Source: Pontibacter sp. HSC-14F20
GTDB taxonomy: Bacteria > Bacteroidota > Bacteroidia > Cytophagales > Hymenobacteraceae
Assembly: GCF_019599265.1 (NCBI RefSeq)
Contig: NZ_JAHZTC010000001.1
Span: 124,001 to 188,000 of the forward strand
Direction of reading: 5' to 3'
DNA: 64,000 bases
Below, piece by piece: positions 24,219 through 32,699 of the stretch (the first letter of the stretch is position 1; each line of letters begins with the position of its first letter). Position numbers and translations under genes: made by a program. Under the pieces are notes generated by a model, which saw only the letters and a list, made by a program, of their open reading frames with translations, had not been told where the DNA came from and did no database searches.

Positions 24219-25319
24219 TTACTCAATCGTCTTAAACAGTCGGCTCCATCTGATCTTATCGAGGAAGCCGCCGTATGGGTCGGTGGACATCCAGATCATA
24301 ACAGCCTTACCCACAATATGGTCAGCAGGTACGAAGCCCCAGTAGCGGGAGTCGAGGGAGTTGTGGCGGTTGTCACCCATCATGAAGTAATAGTCCTGCT
24401 TGAAGGTATAGGTCGTGGCTTCAGCACCGTCAAGGTATAGCTTGCCGTCACGTACCTCGGCGTTTTCATTGCGCTCGTAACCCACGATCACCTTTTCATA
24501 GAAAGGCAGCGTTTCAGGTGTAATGGCCACTGTAGCGCCTTCTTTCGGGATGTATAGCGGACCGAAGTTATCTTTGTTCCACTCGTACTTGCTCGGCACA
24601 TGCGGGAATACCTCCGCATCGCCTTTACCGGCTTCATCCATAAGGAGCGTAGCCTCTTTAATAAAATCAAGTTGAGCGAGGGCCTTGGCTTTCTCAGGTG
24701 AAGTATCAACAATATAGCCGCCCTGCCACTGGATCACATCCGTAATATCACGATCCAGGAAGAATTTCTCTGCCAGGCGCTGCTCCGTAGAAAGGAAGTA
24801 CTTGTACTGCATTTTATCCGGGTTTTCCGCTGGCTGTCCGTTGATGTATACCTGCATGTCGCGCAACTCAATCGAATCTCCTGCAATGCCGATGCAGCGC
24901 TTAATGTAATTGGTGCGCAGGTCAGCCGGGTGATGCTCCTCTGGTGGGTAGTTAAATACAACTACATCGTTTCGCTTCACTTCAGAGAAACCTGGCAGTC
25001 GGTATGACTTCAGCTGGATGGCGTCGGAGTAGGAGGGGATGTTCGTGCCCCAGATGGTCTGGTGCGTAAGCGGCACCTGCAGCGGTGTGATCGGAGTGCG
25101 CGGACCGTAGTGCAGCTTGCTCACAAACAGGAAGTCACCTACCAGCAGCGACTTCTCCATAGATGGCGTCGGGATAGTATAGGCTTCAAAAGTAGCCCAG
25201 CGAATTAAACTGGCCGCAATAACGGCAAACAGGATAGCATCGCCCCACTCACGTGCAAAGCTCTTTTTCTTTTTAGGGGCCTTGTTAGCGGGCTTCTTCT
25301 CCCAAAACTTTACTTTCAT
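24219..25319 (-). CDS. lepB: Signal peptidase I
   Basis: A 366-residue membrane protease that removes signal peptides from exported proteins. A Lys-rich N-terminus and one membrane helix (AILFAVIAASLIRWATF) precede box B with the nucleophile in YTIPTPSMEKSLLVGD (Ser about 53). The general base is in TNYIKRCIGIAGDSIELRD (Lys about 140). Box E is MMGDNRHNSLDSRYWGFVP. The long insert between boxes D and E is usual in Bacteroidota. Last gene of the UPF0173-parA-parB-DUF5683-dapB-lepB run, 18 bases after dapB. Confidence 0.97.
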   Translation of the reverse strand: MKVKFWEKKPANKAPKKKKSFAREWGDAILFAVIAASLIRWATFEAYTIPTPSMEKSLLVGDFLFVSKLHYGPRTPITPLQVPLTHQTIWGTNIPSYSDAIQLKSYRLPGFSEVKRNDVVVFNYPPEEHHPADLRTNYIKRCIGIAGDSIELRDMQVYINGQPAENPDKMQYKYFLSTEQRLAEKFFLDRDITDVIQWQGGYIVDTSPEKAKALAQLDFIKEATLLMDEAGKGDAEVFPHVPSKYEWNKDNFGPLYIPKEGATVAITPETLPFYEKVIVGYERNENAEVRDGKLYLDGAEATTYTFKQDYYFMMGDNRHNSLDSRYWGFVPADHIVGKAVMIWMSTDPYGGFLDKIRWSRLFKTIE

Positions 25320-25337
25320 TTATAAAGCGTTTTGTTT

Positions 25338-26054
25338 CTACAGGTTGAGCATGTCTTTCATGCCGTACACTCCCTGGCGGTCTTTAAGCCACTCAGCTGC
25401 CATCAGGGCACCTTCGGCAAAACCGGCACGGCTATGGGCAATGTGGCCCAGTTCTATTTTGTCTACTTCCGACGCATAAGTCACAATGTGGGTACCTACC
25501 ACATCCGGCTCACGTTCCGAAACAATGTTAAGCTTTGACTTATCTGAATCATCATCAGCCGCCCAGCCTTGCAGGACAGGGTAGCTGGCCAGTATACCTT
25601 CGGCGGTAGTTATACCTGTGCCGCTCGGCTTGTCGACCTTCTGGAGGTGGTGGATCTCTCGGATTGACACCTGGTACTCCTTGTAGGCCTGCATTTTACT
25701 GGCAATATATTCGTTAAAATGGAAAAACAAATTAACGCCCACGCTATAATTGGATGCATAGAAGAAAGCACCCTTATTTTCCTCGCACAAAGCTACAGCT
25801 TCGCTATACCTGTCAAGCCAGCCAGTAGAGCCCGAAACCACAGGTATACCTTGTGTGAGACAGTAAGAGATATTGCCGAAAGCAGCCTCAGGATGGGTAA
25901 ATTCAATGGCAACATCGGTATTGGCAGGACTGTAGTTCTGCAGTGTTTCAGCGTTAGTATGGTCGATGGTGCCGGCTATCTGGTGGCTTTTGGCAAGGGC
26001 CATCTGCTCAATGGTTTTCCCCATCTTGCCATAGCCTATCAACAGGATTCTCAT
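25338..26054 (-). CDS. dapB: 4-hydroxy-tetrahydrodipicolinate reductase
   Basis: A 238-residue protein of the lysine/diaminopimelate pathway; it reduces the DapA product with NAD(P)H. Seen are the nucleotide-binding RILLIGYGKMGKTIE, VAIEFTHPEAAFGN, PVVSGSTGWLDR, the ASNYSVGVNLFFHFNEY block, and the substrate-binding EIHHLQKVDKPSGTG. It overlaps the DUF5683 gene by four bases (ATGA), indicating translational coupling. Confidence 0.96.
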   Translation of the reverse strand: MRILLIGYGKMGKTIEQMALAKSHQIAGTIDHTNAETLQNYSPANTDVAIEFTHPEAAFGNISYCLTQGIPVVSGSTGWLDRYSEAVALCEENKGAFFYASNYSVGVNLFFHFNEYIASKMQAYKEYQVSIREIHHLQKVDKPSGTGITTAEGILASYPVLQGWAADDDSDKSKLNIVSEREPDVVGTHIVTYASEVDKIELGHIAHSRAGFAEGALMAAEWLKDRQGVYGMKDMLNL

Positions 26055-26716
26055 TTAGTTCGGGTGTATAAAGTAAGGGTAAGACCGGGCGTAATGCCGT
26101 TGGTGGCAGGTGTACGGAATACATCGGGCTGCACACGCAGACTCAGGTTGTCGCTTACGTCAAACTCGCGCAGGTGGCCGTGCACATAAGCTTCCGCTAT
26201 CTGCATGCCATAAGCCAGCACGGATAAAATAATGGTCAGGTCACGGTTGCGGCGGTAAAAATCCCGGCTGTAGCGCAGGTTTTGAGTGCCCCGCTGGTTC
26301 TCAAAACCATAGACTGGATCATCATAATAAGCATCGACTTCCTCGTCAGGGGCACCAGTCAAATCCGTACGGATATTCAGTGCCGTACGGAAATCCTGGT
26401 ACTTGTTGTTGTTGTCGATAATAAAGTAGCCTAGCACGCCGCCCGTGGCATAAATGATGGGCACTTTCCACCAGGCGCGATTGTATACCTGGCCCGCTCC
26501 GGGTATAACAGCCGAGAAAAGGGCTGCACGGCCGGGCCGTCCCAGGTTTTTGAAGCCACTCAGGAAAAACTTCTTCTGCTGCGCGGTATCAGCTTCGGAG
26601 GTAATGACCAACACCGAGTCCGGGCCGGATGTGACCACTTGCGCCCTGGCCTGCGTAGGCAACAGCTGCGACACAAATAATACCACCAATAAAGCTATAC
26701 CGGGCGCTAACCTCAT
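26051..26716 (-). CDS. DUF5683 domain protein, probably envelope-associated
   Basis: A 221-residue protein with a signal peptide (MRLAPGIALLVVLFVSQLLPTQARA). The DUF5683 core is PGRAALFSAVIPGAGQVYNRAWWKVPIIYATGGVLGYFI, with one or two membrane segments, then RRNRDLTIILSVLAYGMQIAEAYVHGHLREFDVSD. The PGxGQxYN block is typical of this Bacteroidota family. The function is unknown. The gene regularly sits between parB and dapB in related genomes, as it does here. Confidence 0.85.
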   Translation of the reverse strand: MRLAPGIALLVVLFVSQLLPTQARAQVVTSGPDSVLVITSEADTAQQKKFFLSGFKNLGRPGRAALFSAVIPGAGQVYNRAWWKVPIIYATGGVLGYFIIDNNNKYQDFRTALNIRTDLTGAPDEEVDAYYDDPVYGFENQRGTQNLRYSRDFYRRNRDLTIILSVLAYGMQIAEAYVHGHLREFDVSDNLSLRVQPDVFRTPATNGITPGLTLTLYTRTK

Positions 26717-26725
26717 GCTGTATTC

Positions 26726-27643
26726 TTAGTAGTTCAGAATCTCCAGTATACGGTTCAGCTCTTCTACCGATACAAACGGGATTTTGATCTCTCCTTTGCC
26801 ATCGTTATTGGCTTTTACCAGAATCTTGGTACCAAATTGAGAAGAAAGCTTCTTCTCCACTCCCTTCAACTCATCATCATACTTGTTGAAGACCAGTTTT
26901 TGTTGCGGATCCGGCTTTTTACTTGCGTTCTGTACGTTACGAACCAGCTCTTCCACTTTACGTACCGACAGCTCATCGGCTACTACTTTGCGGAAAATTT
27001 CCAACTGCTTGTCAATTGTGTCAATGTTGATCAGCGCTCTGGCGTGGCCCATGCTGATTACGTTGTCGCGCAGGGCGATCTGGATATCTGGTGGCAACTT
27101 GAGCAGTCGCAAGTAGTTTGTAACAGTTGTACGCTTCTTACCTACGCGGTCTCCCAATTCTTCCTGCTTCAGGCTACATTCGGTCAGCAGGCGCTGATAG
27201 GAGAGGGCAATTTCGATGGCGTTCAGGTTTTCACGCTGAATGTTCTCGATCAGGGCCATCTCCAACATCTGCTGGTCGTCGGCTTTGCGGATGTACGCCG
27301 GTATTTCGGTCAGGCCAGCCATTTTGGCGGCCTGGTAACGGCGTTCACCCGATATCAGCTGGTAAGTGTTCTGGTCAAGCTGACGAACAGTGATGGGCTG
27401 AATAATGCCCTGTATGCGGATAGACTCAGCCAGTTCCTCCAGCGCCGTCTGATCAAAGTGCGTGCGGGGCTGGTAGGGGTTCGTCTGGATTTGGTCAATG
27501 GCTATATCTGCGATGGTATTAACTTCGTTAATGGTGGTAGATTCGGCTGTTTTGCCGGTGTATTTGTTACCCTCCAAAAGAGAGCCAAGGCCCCGGCCGA
27601 GACCGCCTTTGCGTACTGCTGCTTGTTTCTTGTTATCGGACAT
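26726..27643 (-). CDS. parB: Chromosome-partitioning protein ParB
   Basis: A 305-residue CTP-dependent DNA clamp that loads at parS sites. The N-terminal basic stretch (RKGGLGRGLGSLLEG) is followed by ParB box I (IQTNPYQPRTHF), box II (LISGERRYQAAKMAGL), and the helix-turn-helix region SLKQEELGDRVGKKRTTVTNYLRLLKLP. A C-terminal dimerisation part (EIKIPFVSVEELNRILEIL) ends it. It directly follows parA. No canonical parS sequence is visible in this window. Confidence 0.97.
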   Translation of the reverse strand: MSDNKKQAAVRKGGLGRGLGSLLEGNKYTGKTAESTTINEVNTIADIAIDQIQTNPYQPRTHFDQTALEELAESIRIQGIIQPITVRQLDQNTYQLISGERRYQAAKMAGLTEIPAYIRKADDQQMLEMALIENIQRENLNAIEIALSYQRLLTECSLKQEELGDRVGKKRTTVTNYLRLLKLPPDIQIALRDNVISMGHARALINIDTIDKQLEIFRKVVADELSVRKVEELVRNVQNASKKPDPQQKLVFNKYDDELKGVEKKLSSQFGTKILVKANNDGKGEIKIPFVSVEELNRILEILNY

Positions 27644-27655
27644 GGAATCGTAAGG

Positions 27656-28438
27656 TTATTTCGCCAGCGCAACGCTGTTCTTCTCTGCTATCTCACGGGC
27701 GAGGTTCAGGTAGCTCACAGCCCCTTTGCTTTCTGCATCATACAGTATAGCAGGTATGCCGAAGCCCGGAGACTCGCTCAACTTCACATTTCTAGGTATA
27801 ATGGTGTCGAATACCATCTGCGGGAAGTGCGTTTTTACTTCTTCCACTACCTGGTTGCTCAGACGCAGTCGCACGTCATACATCGTCAGCAAAATGCCCT
27901 CGATAGCCAGCTCCGTGTTCAGGCGCGTCGTAATGATTTTTATCGTGTTGAGCAGCTTCCCCAAGCCTTCAAGCGCAAAATACTCACATTGTACCGGTAT
28001 CAGTACCGAGTCCGCAGCCGTAAGCGAGTTCACCGTAATCAGGCCCAGCGAAGGAGAACAATCAATTATAATGAAATCGTATAGCTCTCTAAGCGGACCC
28101 AACACCTCACGCATCTTCTCCTCGCGGTTTGGTACGTTGATCATCTCCACCTCGGCGCCCACCAGGTCAATGTGCGAAGGCACCAAATCAAGCGTTTCCA
28201 GGTTAGGCGAATTCAGGATGATATCTTCTATATTCGCTTCACCTACCATGCACTCGTAAATGTTGCTGCTAATACTGGCCGGATCGAAGCCGAGTCCCGA
28301 TGTGGCGTTTGCCTGTGGGTCTGCGTCAACCAGCAATGTCTTATACTCGAGGGCTGCCAGGCTCGCAGCCAGGTTTATGGCTGTGGTGGTCTTGCCTACG
28401 CCACCTTTTTGGTTTGCAACCGCTATTATTTTTCCCAT
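27656..28438 (-). CDS. parA: Chromosome-partitioning ATPase ParA (Soj)
   Basis: A 260-residue deviant Walker ATPase: [25 protein letters not shown] with the signature Lys, [17 protein letters not shown], and [38 protein letters not shown]. It forms dynamic nucleoid gradients that segregate ParB-bound origins. The parAB pair usually lies close to the chromosomal origin, which fits the DnaA-box region just upstream of this operon. Confidence 0.97.
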   Translation of the reverse strand: MGKIIAVANQKGGVGKTTTAINLAASLAALEYKTLLVDADPQANATSGLGFDPASISSNIYECMVGEANIEDIILNSPNLETLDLVPSHIDLVGAEVEMINVPNREEKMREVLGPLRELYDFIIIDCSPSLGLITVNSLTAADSVLIPVQCEYFALEGLGKLLNTIKIITTRLNTELAIEGILLTMYDVRLRLSNQVVEEVKTHFPQMVFDTIIPRNVKLSESPGFGIPAILYDAESKGAVSYLNLAREIAEKNSVALAK

Positions 28439-28445
28439 CTACAAA

Positions 28446-29126
28446 TTATAGGTTTATAGTCTGACCTATCTCCATCAATATTAGTTCCTTGCCGGCCATC
28501 TGTGCCACTTCTTTCACTTCCTCATGATCGATTTCGATATATGGGAAAGTGTCGTAGTGCATACCAATCACCTTGTCTACCTGCACAAAGTCAGCTGCTA
28601 CCAGGGCATCGTGGATGTCCATGGTAAAGTTGTCGCCGATCGGCAGTAAAGCAAAATCCAGGTCAAACTGCTCCGGGATCAGCTTCATGTCGTAGGTAAG
28701 GGCCGTATCACCGGCAAAATAAAATGTCTGATTCTCTGTTTCCACCACAAAACCGGCTGCTATACCTGCGTACGTGCCATCCGACAACGAGCTGGAATGC
28801 ACGGCGTTCACCATTTTCACGGTGCCAAACGGCAGGGTTACCTTACCGCCGGTGTTCATCGGGTGGGTCTTTTCTATACCTTTGTCCTCATACCAGCTCA
28901 CGATCTCAAAATTGGCTACAATGGTGGCACCGTTGTTTTTAGCAATGCGCTCAGCGTCGTGCACGTGGTCCTGATGACCGTGCGAAAGGAGGATATAATC
29001 TGCCTTGATGCTGTCTACGTCAATGTCCTTAGCCAGCTCGTTGGGAGAGATGAACGGGTCGAATAGAATGCGGTGCTCACCGATTTTGAAAAGAAAGCAG
29101 GATTGTCCGTAATACGTTATTTCCAT
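28446..29126 (-). CDS. UPF0173 metal-dependent hydrolase (metallo-beta-lactamase fold)
   Basis: A 226-residue protein; ATG 29126 (MEITYYGQSCFLF) is preferred to a TTG three codons upstream. The metallo-beta-lactamase metal site is LLSHGHQDHVHDAERIA, with further ligands in NAVHSSSLSDG, FYFAGDTALTYDMKLI and GMHYDTFPYIEID. UPF0173/YtkL-type enzymes are uncharacterised hydrolases. First gene of the minus-strand par operon; the parA ATG follows after seven bases. Confidence 0.93.
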   Translation of the reverse strand: MEITYYGQSCFLFKIGEHRILFDPFISPNELAKDIDVDSIKADYILLSHGHQDHVHDAERIAKNNGATIVANFEIVSWYEDKGIEKTHPMNTGGKVTLPFGTVKMVNAVHSSSLSDGTYAGIAAGFVVETENQTFYFAGDTALTYDMKLIPEQFDLDFALLPIGDNFTMDIHDALVAADFVQVDKVIGMHYDTFPYIEIDHEEVKEVAQMAGKELILMEIGQTINL

Positions 29127-29436
29127 TGTTTGCAATTTTTAATCTGTTAGCCCATTCCGGGTATAGAACTTTTACAAAGATACATTTTTTTACACAGGAC
29201 CTATGATGTTCCACGCGCTGAGGCGTATATTTTTATCCACGATTTTGGGGGTTATCCACATTCTGGACAGGAGCGATGGAAATGTGGCTGCTCAGGATAT
29301 AAGCGCATTTTTGGGTGTATATAAGCAGTCGGGTCCAACTGCCTGTTAAGCTGCCGGACCCGCTGGTTTCGATGTTGCGATTTGTGTAAAACGACCCGTG
29401 GAACTATATATTTTAAACCATTTCCTTTTTATGAAC
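29127..29436. other. Gap with two DnaA-box matches, possible oriC
   Basis: No gene is present. TTATCCACG (29233-29241) and TTATCCACA (29252-29260) match the DnaA box consensus TTATCCACA at nine-tenths and fully, in the same orientation, 19 bases apart. They are flanked by A/T tracts (TACATTTTTTT at 29181). TGTTCCACG at 29207 resembles half a parS site. A hairpin (CGGGTCC/GGACCCG, about 29330-29360) lies on the other side. Next to parAB this is a candidate origin or a DnaA-controlled promoter. Confidence 0.5.
29175..29182 (-). promoter_or_regulatory. -7 element of the UPF0173-par-dapB-lepB operon
   Basis: On the minus strand TATCTTTG matches TAnnTTTG and lies 49 bases before the first ATG. 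No clear -33 box is seen. Confidence 0.5.
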
Positions 29437-29964
29437 CTAATGTTCGGTTCTGTTGGGGTCGTTCCGTTTCCGCTCTACGCGTATTTCTTCCCGCAGCAGC
29501 TCTACATGCTCGGTATTATGCTCTTCAGTACGTCTTTTGGTCACATGAATTTCTTCCACCACCAATAGACGCTTCTCCACGACAAGCACCTCCTTTATCA
29601 CAGGTATTATCATTTTATCACCTTCGTAGCGCACAGGCGGGGGAGGTGTGTCTACATACTGGTTTATTTCAACGCGCTCTATTTCTGCTTCTTCGTGAAT
29701 GATGGGCAGGTCTAGATCCACATTTTCACGGTGAACTTCCTTGGCAATATGTACGCTGCCGGTTTCCCTTACTTCTTTATCCACCCGTACCTGCTCTTCA
29801 ATTACTGGTATGGTCTTGTTATATTCTATGTTGACATCTAGTTTTTCCCGATCATCCCGGCTATACTCATCCTGCATGTTCCGCTCTTCCAATGGTTTAT
29901 TAACTTGGCCTTCACGCAATTTTTCGTCGAATTCCGATTTAAGTTTGTCTGTTTTCTTGCTCAT
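29437..29964 (-). CDS. DUF2382 protein (YsnF/AvaK type)
   Basis: A 175-residue, highly charged protein with about three repeats of the DUF2382 pattern: IPVIEEQVRVDKEVRETGSVHIAKEV, LPIIHEEAEIERVEINQYV, IIPVIKEVLVVEKRLLVVEEIHVTKRR. Such domains occur in general-stress proteins of Bacillus and in many Bacteroidota; molecular role unknown. The gene lies directly downstream of a second DUF2382 gene on the same strand, separated by a terminator-like hairpin. Confidence 0.85.
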   Translation of the reverse strand: MSKKTDKLKSEFDEKLREGQVNKPLEERNMQDEYSRDDREKLDVNIEYNKTIPVIEEQVRVDKEVRETGSVHIAKEVHRENVDLDLPIIHEEAEIERVEINQYVDTPPPPVRYEGDKMIIPVIKEVLVVEKRLLVVEEIHVTKRRTEEHNTEHVELLREEIRVERKRNDPNRTEH

Positions 29965-30056
29965 ATTGAATGGGGCTTGTCTTCATCAGTTTACTACGAT
30001 TGAGTCAAGGTATAGTTCCTGGCTTTCTGTTTGTTAATGACCTAAGTACCTCCATT

Positions 30057-30102
30057 AAAAAAGCAATAGGCAGCCATAATCATGACTGCCTATTGCTTTT
30101 TC
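30057..30102 (-). terminator. Terminator between the two DUF2382 genes
   Basis: AAAAAGCAATAGGCAG pairs with CTGCCTATTGCTTTTT in a 16-bp perfect stem with an 11-base loop. It stands 15 bases after the stop of the longer stress gene, so the shorter gene at 29437-29964 may need its own promoter or depend on read-through. Confidence 0.9.
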
Positions 30103-30116
30103 TAAAGAAATTCTCC

Positions 30117-30956
30117 CTAAATATTGCGAGGGCTATCAGGTTTGTTGCCCTGGTTGCGAAGGTTCTGGTCTCTATCCCGATTTTTATCTATTTCCACATC
30201 CGTTTTGCGCACGGTTCCTCGTATGGTTTCGTCACGCTCTTCTGTGTGTTTGTTGATCTTTACCTCTTCCACTACGCGCGCCTCTTTGTTCACAACAGGC
30301 ACCTCTGCGCGTTCTGTGATATTGATTTCGCCTTCCTTGAAATTCTGGAAGTCACGGTCCGTGGCAGGGCGGTTTACCTTGTTGCGCTCTATGTCAAGGT
30401 GTTCCTCCCGCAATCGCAGGTGCTCTTCTACTGGGCGCTCTACGATGCGGCTTCTCATGTGCACGCCGCCACGCTCTACTTCGCGTTTTCCTACATTTAA
30501 GCGCTCTTCCATGATCGGAATCGTCTGACTCGAATCGCCCATTTGCCCTGTTCTGGGCTGGGCCGTATCCTGTTGGGGCCTGTTTATACCTGCCTGCGGA
30601 CTGCTTTGCGTGGCATGCTCGTCAACGTCTACGGCACCACAAGAATCCAGCACCGCGGCAGCCTGTTCAGCCTCCTGACGTGAATCGGCATGCACTGTTA
30701 CTACCCAGCCTTTGCGGGCTGCCTGTGTATGTTTACTGGCTTCGTCGTTCTTGCCAAATAATGACCCGAAGAATCCACTTACACTGTCATTGTCTCTATC
30801 GGTTGTGCTACTGCCCACGTGTTTCGCTGAAGCGGAGGCAGGGTTAGCTATATCTACTTTATCATGGCCAATGTGGTGCGTGCTTTCTAACTTTTGCACC
30901 GCAGCCTGTGCGTCTATACCTTCTTTAAAAATGCCTATTACAGTTTGTCGTTCCAT
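30117..30956 (-). CDS. General-stress-protein-17M-like N-terminus fused to DUF2382
   Basis: A 279-residue protein. The first 30 residues (ERQTVIGIFKEGIDAQAAVQKLE) and KGWVVTVHADSRQEAEQAAAVLDSCGAVDVDEH resemble the heat-induced/general stress 17M domain. A Gln/Pro/Thr-rich linker follows, then a DUF2382 domain (IPIMEERLNVGKREVERGGVHMRSRIVERPVEEHLRLREEHLDIERNKVNRP). This arrangement is common in Bacteroidota stress proteins. The gap upstream is unusually long and AT-rich, as expected for a separately regulated gene. Confidence 0.85.
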   Translation of the reverse strand: MERQTVIGIFKEGIDAQAAVQKLESTHHIGHDKVDIANPASASAKHVGSSTTDRDNDSVSGFFGSLFGKNDEASKHTQAARKGWVVTVHADSRQEAEQAAAVLDSCGAVDVDEHATQSSPQAGINRPQQDTAQPRTGQMGDSSQTIPIMEERLNVGKREVERGGVHMRSRIVERPVEEHLRLREEHLDIERNKVNRPATDRDFQNFKEGEINITERAEVPVVNKEARVVEEVKINKHTEERDETIRGTVRKTDVEIDKNRDRDQNLRNQGNKPDSPRNI

Positions 30957-31497
30957 AGTTGTGTGTATTATTTTGTACTAGGAGTACTTTGCCTTAAAAA
31001 GGCTGGGGACTCCACCACCCAAATATTATCTTATGTTGAGAAATCTGTTCTCCTTATTTCTACTCAAAATCAATTCTATAACCAAGCCTTGTAACTGAAA
31101 GGCGGTCCAGGCTCTTCTTTAAAATGTTGCCTTAAATTTTTCTAAATTTTGCAATCCTGATGAAAGCTATTTCATTCTTATATAGCTTGTTTTGAATTAA
31201 GACTTATTGTAGCCAATTATTTGAAATTTTCAAAATATGTTATATATAAATATTACTTTTCAAATAGTGTTCTTTGATTTGGTGCTCTGTTTTTTTACGG
31301 CCTGAGATGGGTTTTGTTATCGATTTCTTAAAACCAGAACTGGAGTTTGTTCTATATTTAAAAGTAGTGTTATTAAGATACAGTACACGAAAAATGGGCT
31401 GTCGTGGGGAGAGGCAACATTTGGGAGTTGATTACGGCAGGGGAAAGGAATCGAAAAAAATTAAGAACAGCGGGAGGTCTTGTTGATCACTCTGCTC
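30957..31497. other. Long AT-rich intergenic region
   Basis: About 540 bp upstream of the stress gene, with long T/A runs. TAATATTTG on the minus strand at about 31019-31027 resembles a -7 element for that gene. A 70-codon open frame at 31274-31486 has no recognisable features. I see no RNA gene or repeat. No dispersed octamer occurs. Confidence 0.45.
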
Positions 31498-31992
31498 TTA
31501 TCTGATGGGTAGTCTTTTTTTCGCTTCATCATCAGCCATACCCATTATCAGGGTGTGTATTTTCTCCTGGAAGTCCAGCAAGGTATTTGGTCCACCTTCT
31601 TCCTGTTTCACCTGCTTCACTACTTTGCCACTTTCATAAAAAATTGTGATCGTGGAAGGCATGTCGCTCCAATTGGTGAGGTATGTGTCCTGCAGCGAGG
31701 TATAGTTTAATTGTGCCACTTCTTTGCGCAGCATCTCTAGCTGTGGAGCAGGTAGTGTAAAAATAACCGTATCTATAACCGGAACATGGCTATACCCGAT
31801 GTACCGGATGCTGCCATTTTCCAGGATAGTTGCTTCGTAAGAGGGGCATATGCCAAGGCAGGGGGTCTTCTGGAAATGTAGCAAAGGGGTACCGGGCGTC
31901 CGCGCATTACTGGTCTGGGCGGTACTGCAGGCAGTCATTAGAAAGAGTCCCAGGCCGAGCCCCAGTTTAAACAGGATTGGTAGCGTGTGCAT
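31498..31992 (-). CDS. DUF6438-like lipoprotein
   Basis: A 164-residue protein; ATG 31992 starts a lipoprotein signal (MHTLPILFKLGLGLGLFLMTAC). The upstream open frame overlaps the preceding gene. The mature part, LLHFQKTPCLGICPSYEATILENGSIRYIGY, is the DUF6438 signature (CxGxCPxY...G.V.Y.G). YYESGK-like TITIFYESGKVVKQV follows. Role unknown, probably periplasm-facing. It follows the 32003 gene after ten bases, so the two lipoproteins are co-transcribed. Confidence 0.8.
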   Translation of the reverse strand: MHTLPILFKLGLGLGLFLMTACSTAQTSNARTPGTPLLHFQKTPCLGICPSYEATILENGSIRYIGYSHVPVIDTVIFTLPAPQLEMLRKEVAQLNYTSLQDTYLTNWSDMPSTITIFYESGKVVKQVKQEEGGPNTLLDFQEKIHTLIMGMADDEAKKRLPIR

Positions 31993-32002
31993 GATTGTGA
32001 TG

Positions 32003-32602
32003 CTATTGCCCTTGCGGCAGTTTACGGAATTTGCCCTGCTCCAGCACATAAGCAGCCGGCTCGCAATAAGGGCACTCCACATAGTTTTGAGATGAATCCG
32101 GTGGATTTACAATGAAGATACGGCTATCCGGATTAAACTGTGCGCCCGTGCTGCTTTGTAATTTGTCGAGCACTTTACCGTCCTGGCGATCAACCACATA
32201 GTGCTCCTGGCAGGTAGTGCCACAGCCAATGGTAACGACCGTATACCTGCCGGCAAAGTTTATACCTTGTTTCAGGCCTTCCTGCAAAGCCGCGCGGTAT
32301 TGGCGGGCATCGGCATGACTAGCTTCATCTAAAGGAGCCAGATGGCCTTGAAATGTCTCCTGTACCCGAAAAGCTTCGTCACTCTGGTAGGCGTCCATGC
32401 GCAGACGGTAGCGCTGGTATAGTTCCGGGTTTTCTTCTGAGGTAACGGGCGTACGTACCGAGTCGCGTTGCAGGCGCTCTTCCAGCTTCGGGTGTGTGCT
32501 GGCAATGGTCTTCTCTTCGTCTGTCTGTTGCTGACAAGCGACTCCCAGCAGCCCCACAAAAGTCAGTGGCAGCAGGAGGTAGGGTAGTGTGTTCTTTCGC
32601 AT
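32003..32602 (-). CDS. Lipoprotein, function unknown
   Basis: A 199-residue protein with lipobox at Cys 23 (LTFVGLLGVAC). The recognisable core is GLKQGINFAGRYTVVTIGCGTTCQEHYVVDRQDGKV, a pattern shared by a Bacteroidota/proteobacterial family of periplasmic proteins without known activity. PxYxVECPYCEP near the end adds two more Cys. First of a two-gene unit with the DUF6438 lipoprotein. Confidence 0.75.
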   Translation of the reverse strand: MRKNTLPYLLLPLTFVGLLGVACQQQTDEEKTIASTHPKLEERLQRDSVRTPVTSEENPELYQRYRLRMDAYQSDEAFRVQETFQGHLAPLDEASHADARQYRAALQEGLKQGINFAGRYTVVTIGCGTTCQEHYVVDRQDGKVLDKLQSSTGAQFNPDSRIFIVNPPDSSQNYVECPYCEPAAYVLEQGKFRKLPQGQ

Positions 32603-32652
32603 GGTATTTATATAGGTATAAGCCTATACGTAAAACTGCGACTATGGTCAAA

Positions 32653-32685
32653 CAAAAAACCCCGAACTATTTCGGGGCTTTTTTG
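32653..32685 (-). terminator. Terminator of pyrG-yidC
   Basis: AAAAAACCCCGA and TCGGGGCTTTTTT form a stem with a short loop, A and T runs outside. It lies just beyond the yidC stop. A full CAGGTATAG copy is placed at 32687, between terminator and stop. Confidence 0.88.
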
Positions 32686-32699
32686 TCAGGTATAGAACA

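Noticed and set aside
26837..28084. 415-codon open frame antisense to parB and parA
   Set aside because: It is a shadow of two clearly real genes on the other strand and has no recognisable domains.
29207..29222. TGTTCCACG, possible parS near parAB
   Set aside because: Half-site only, 10 of 16 positions; no full parS palindrome was found anywhere in the window.
31274..31486. 70-codon open frame in the AT-rich gap
   Set aside because: No start signal, no similarity recognised, composition like the surrounding non-coding DNA.
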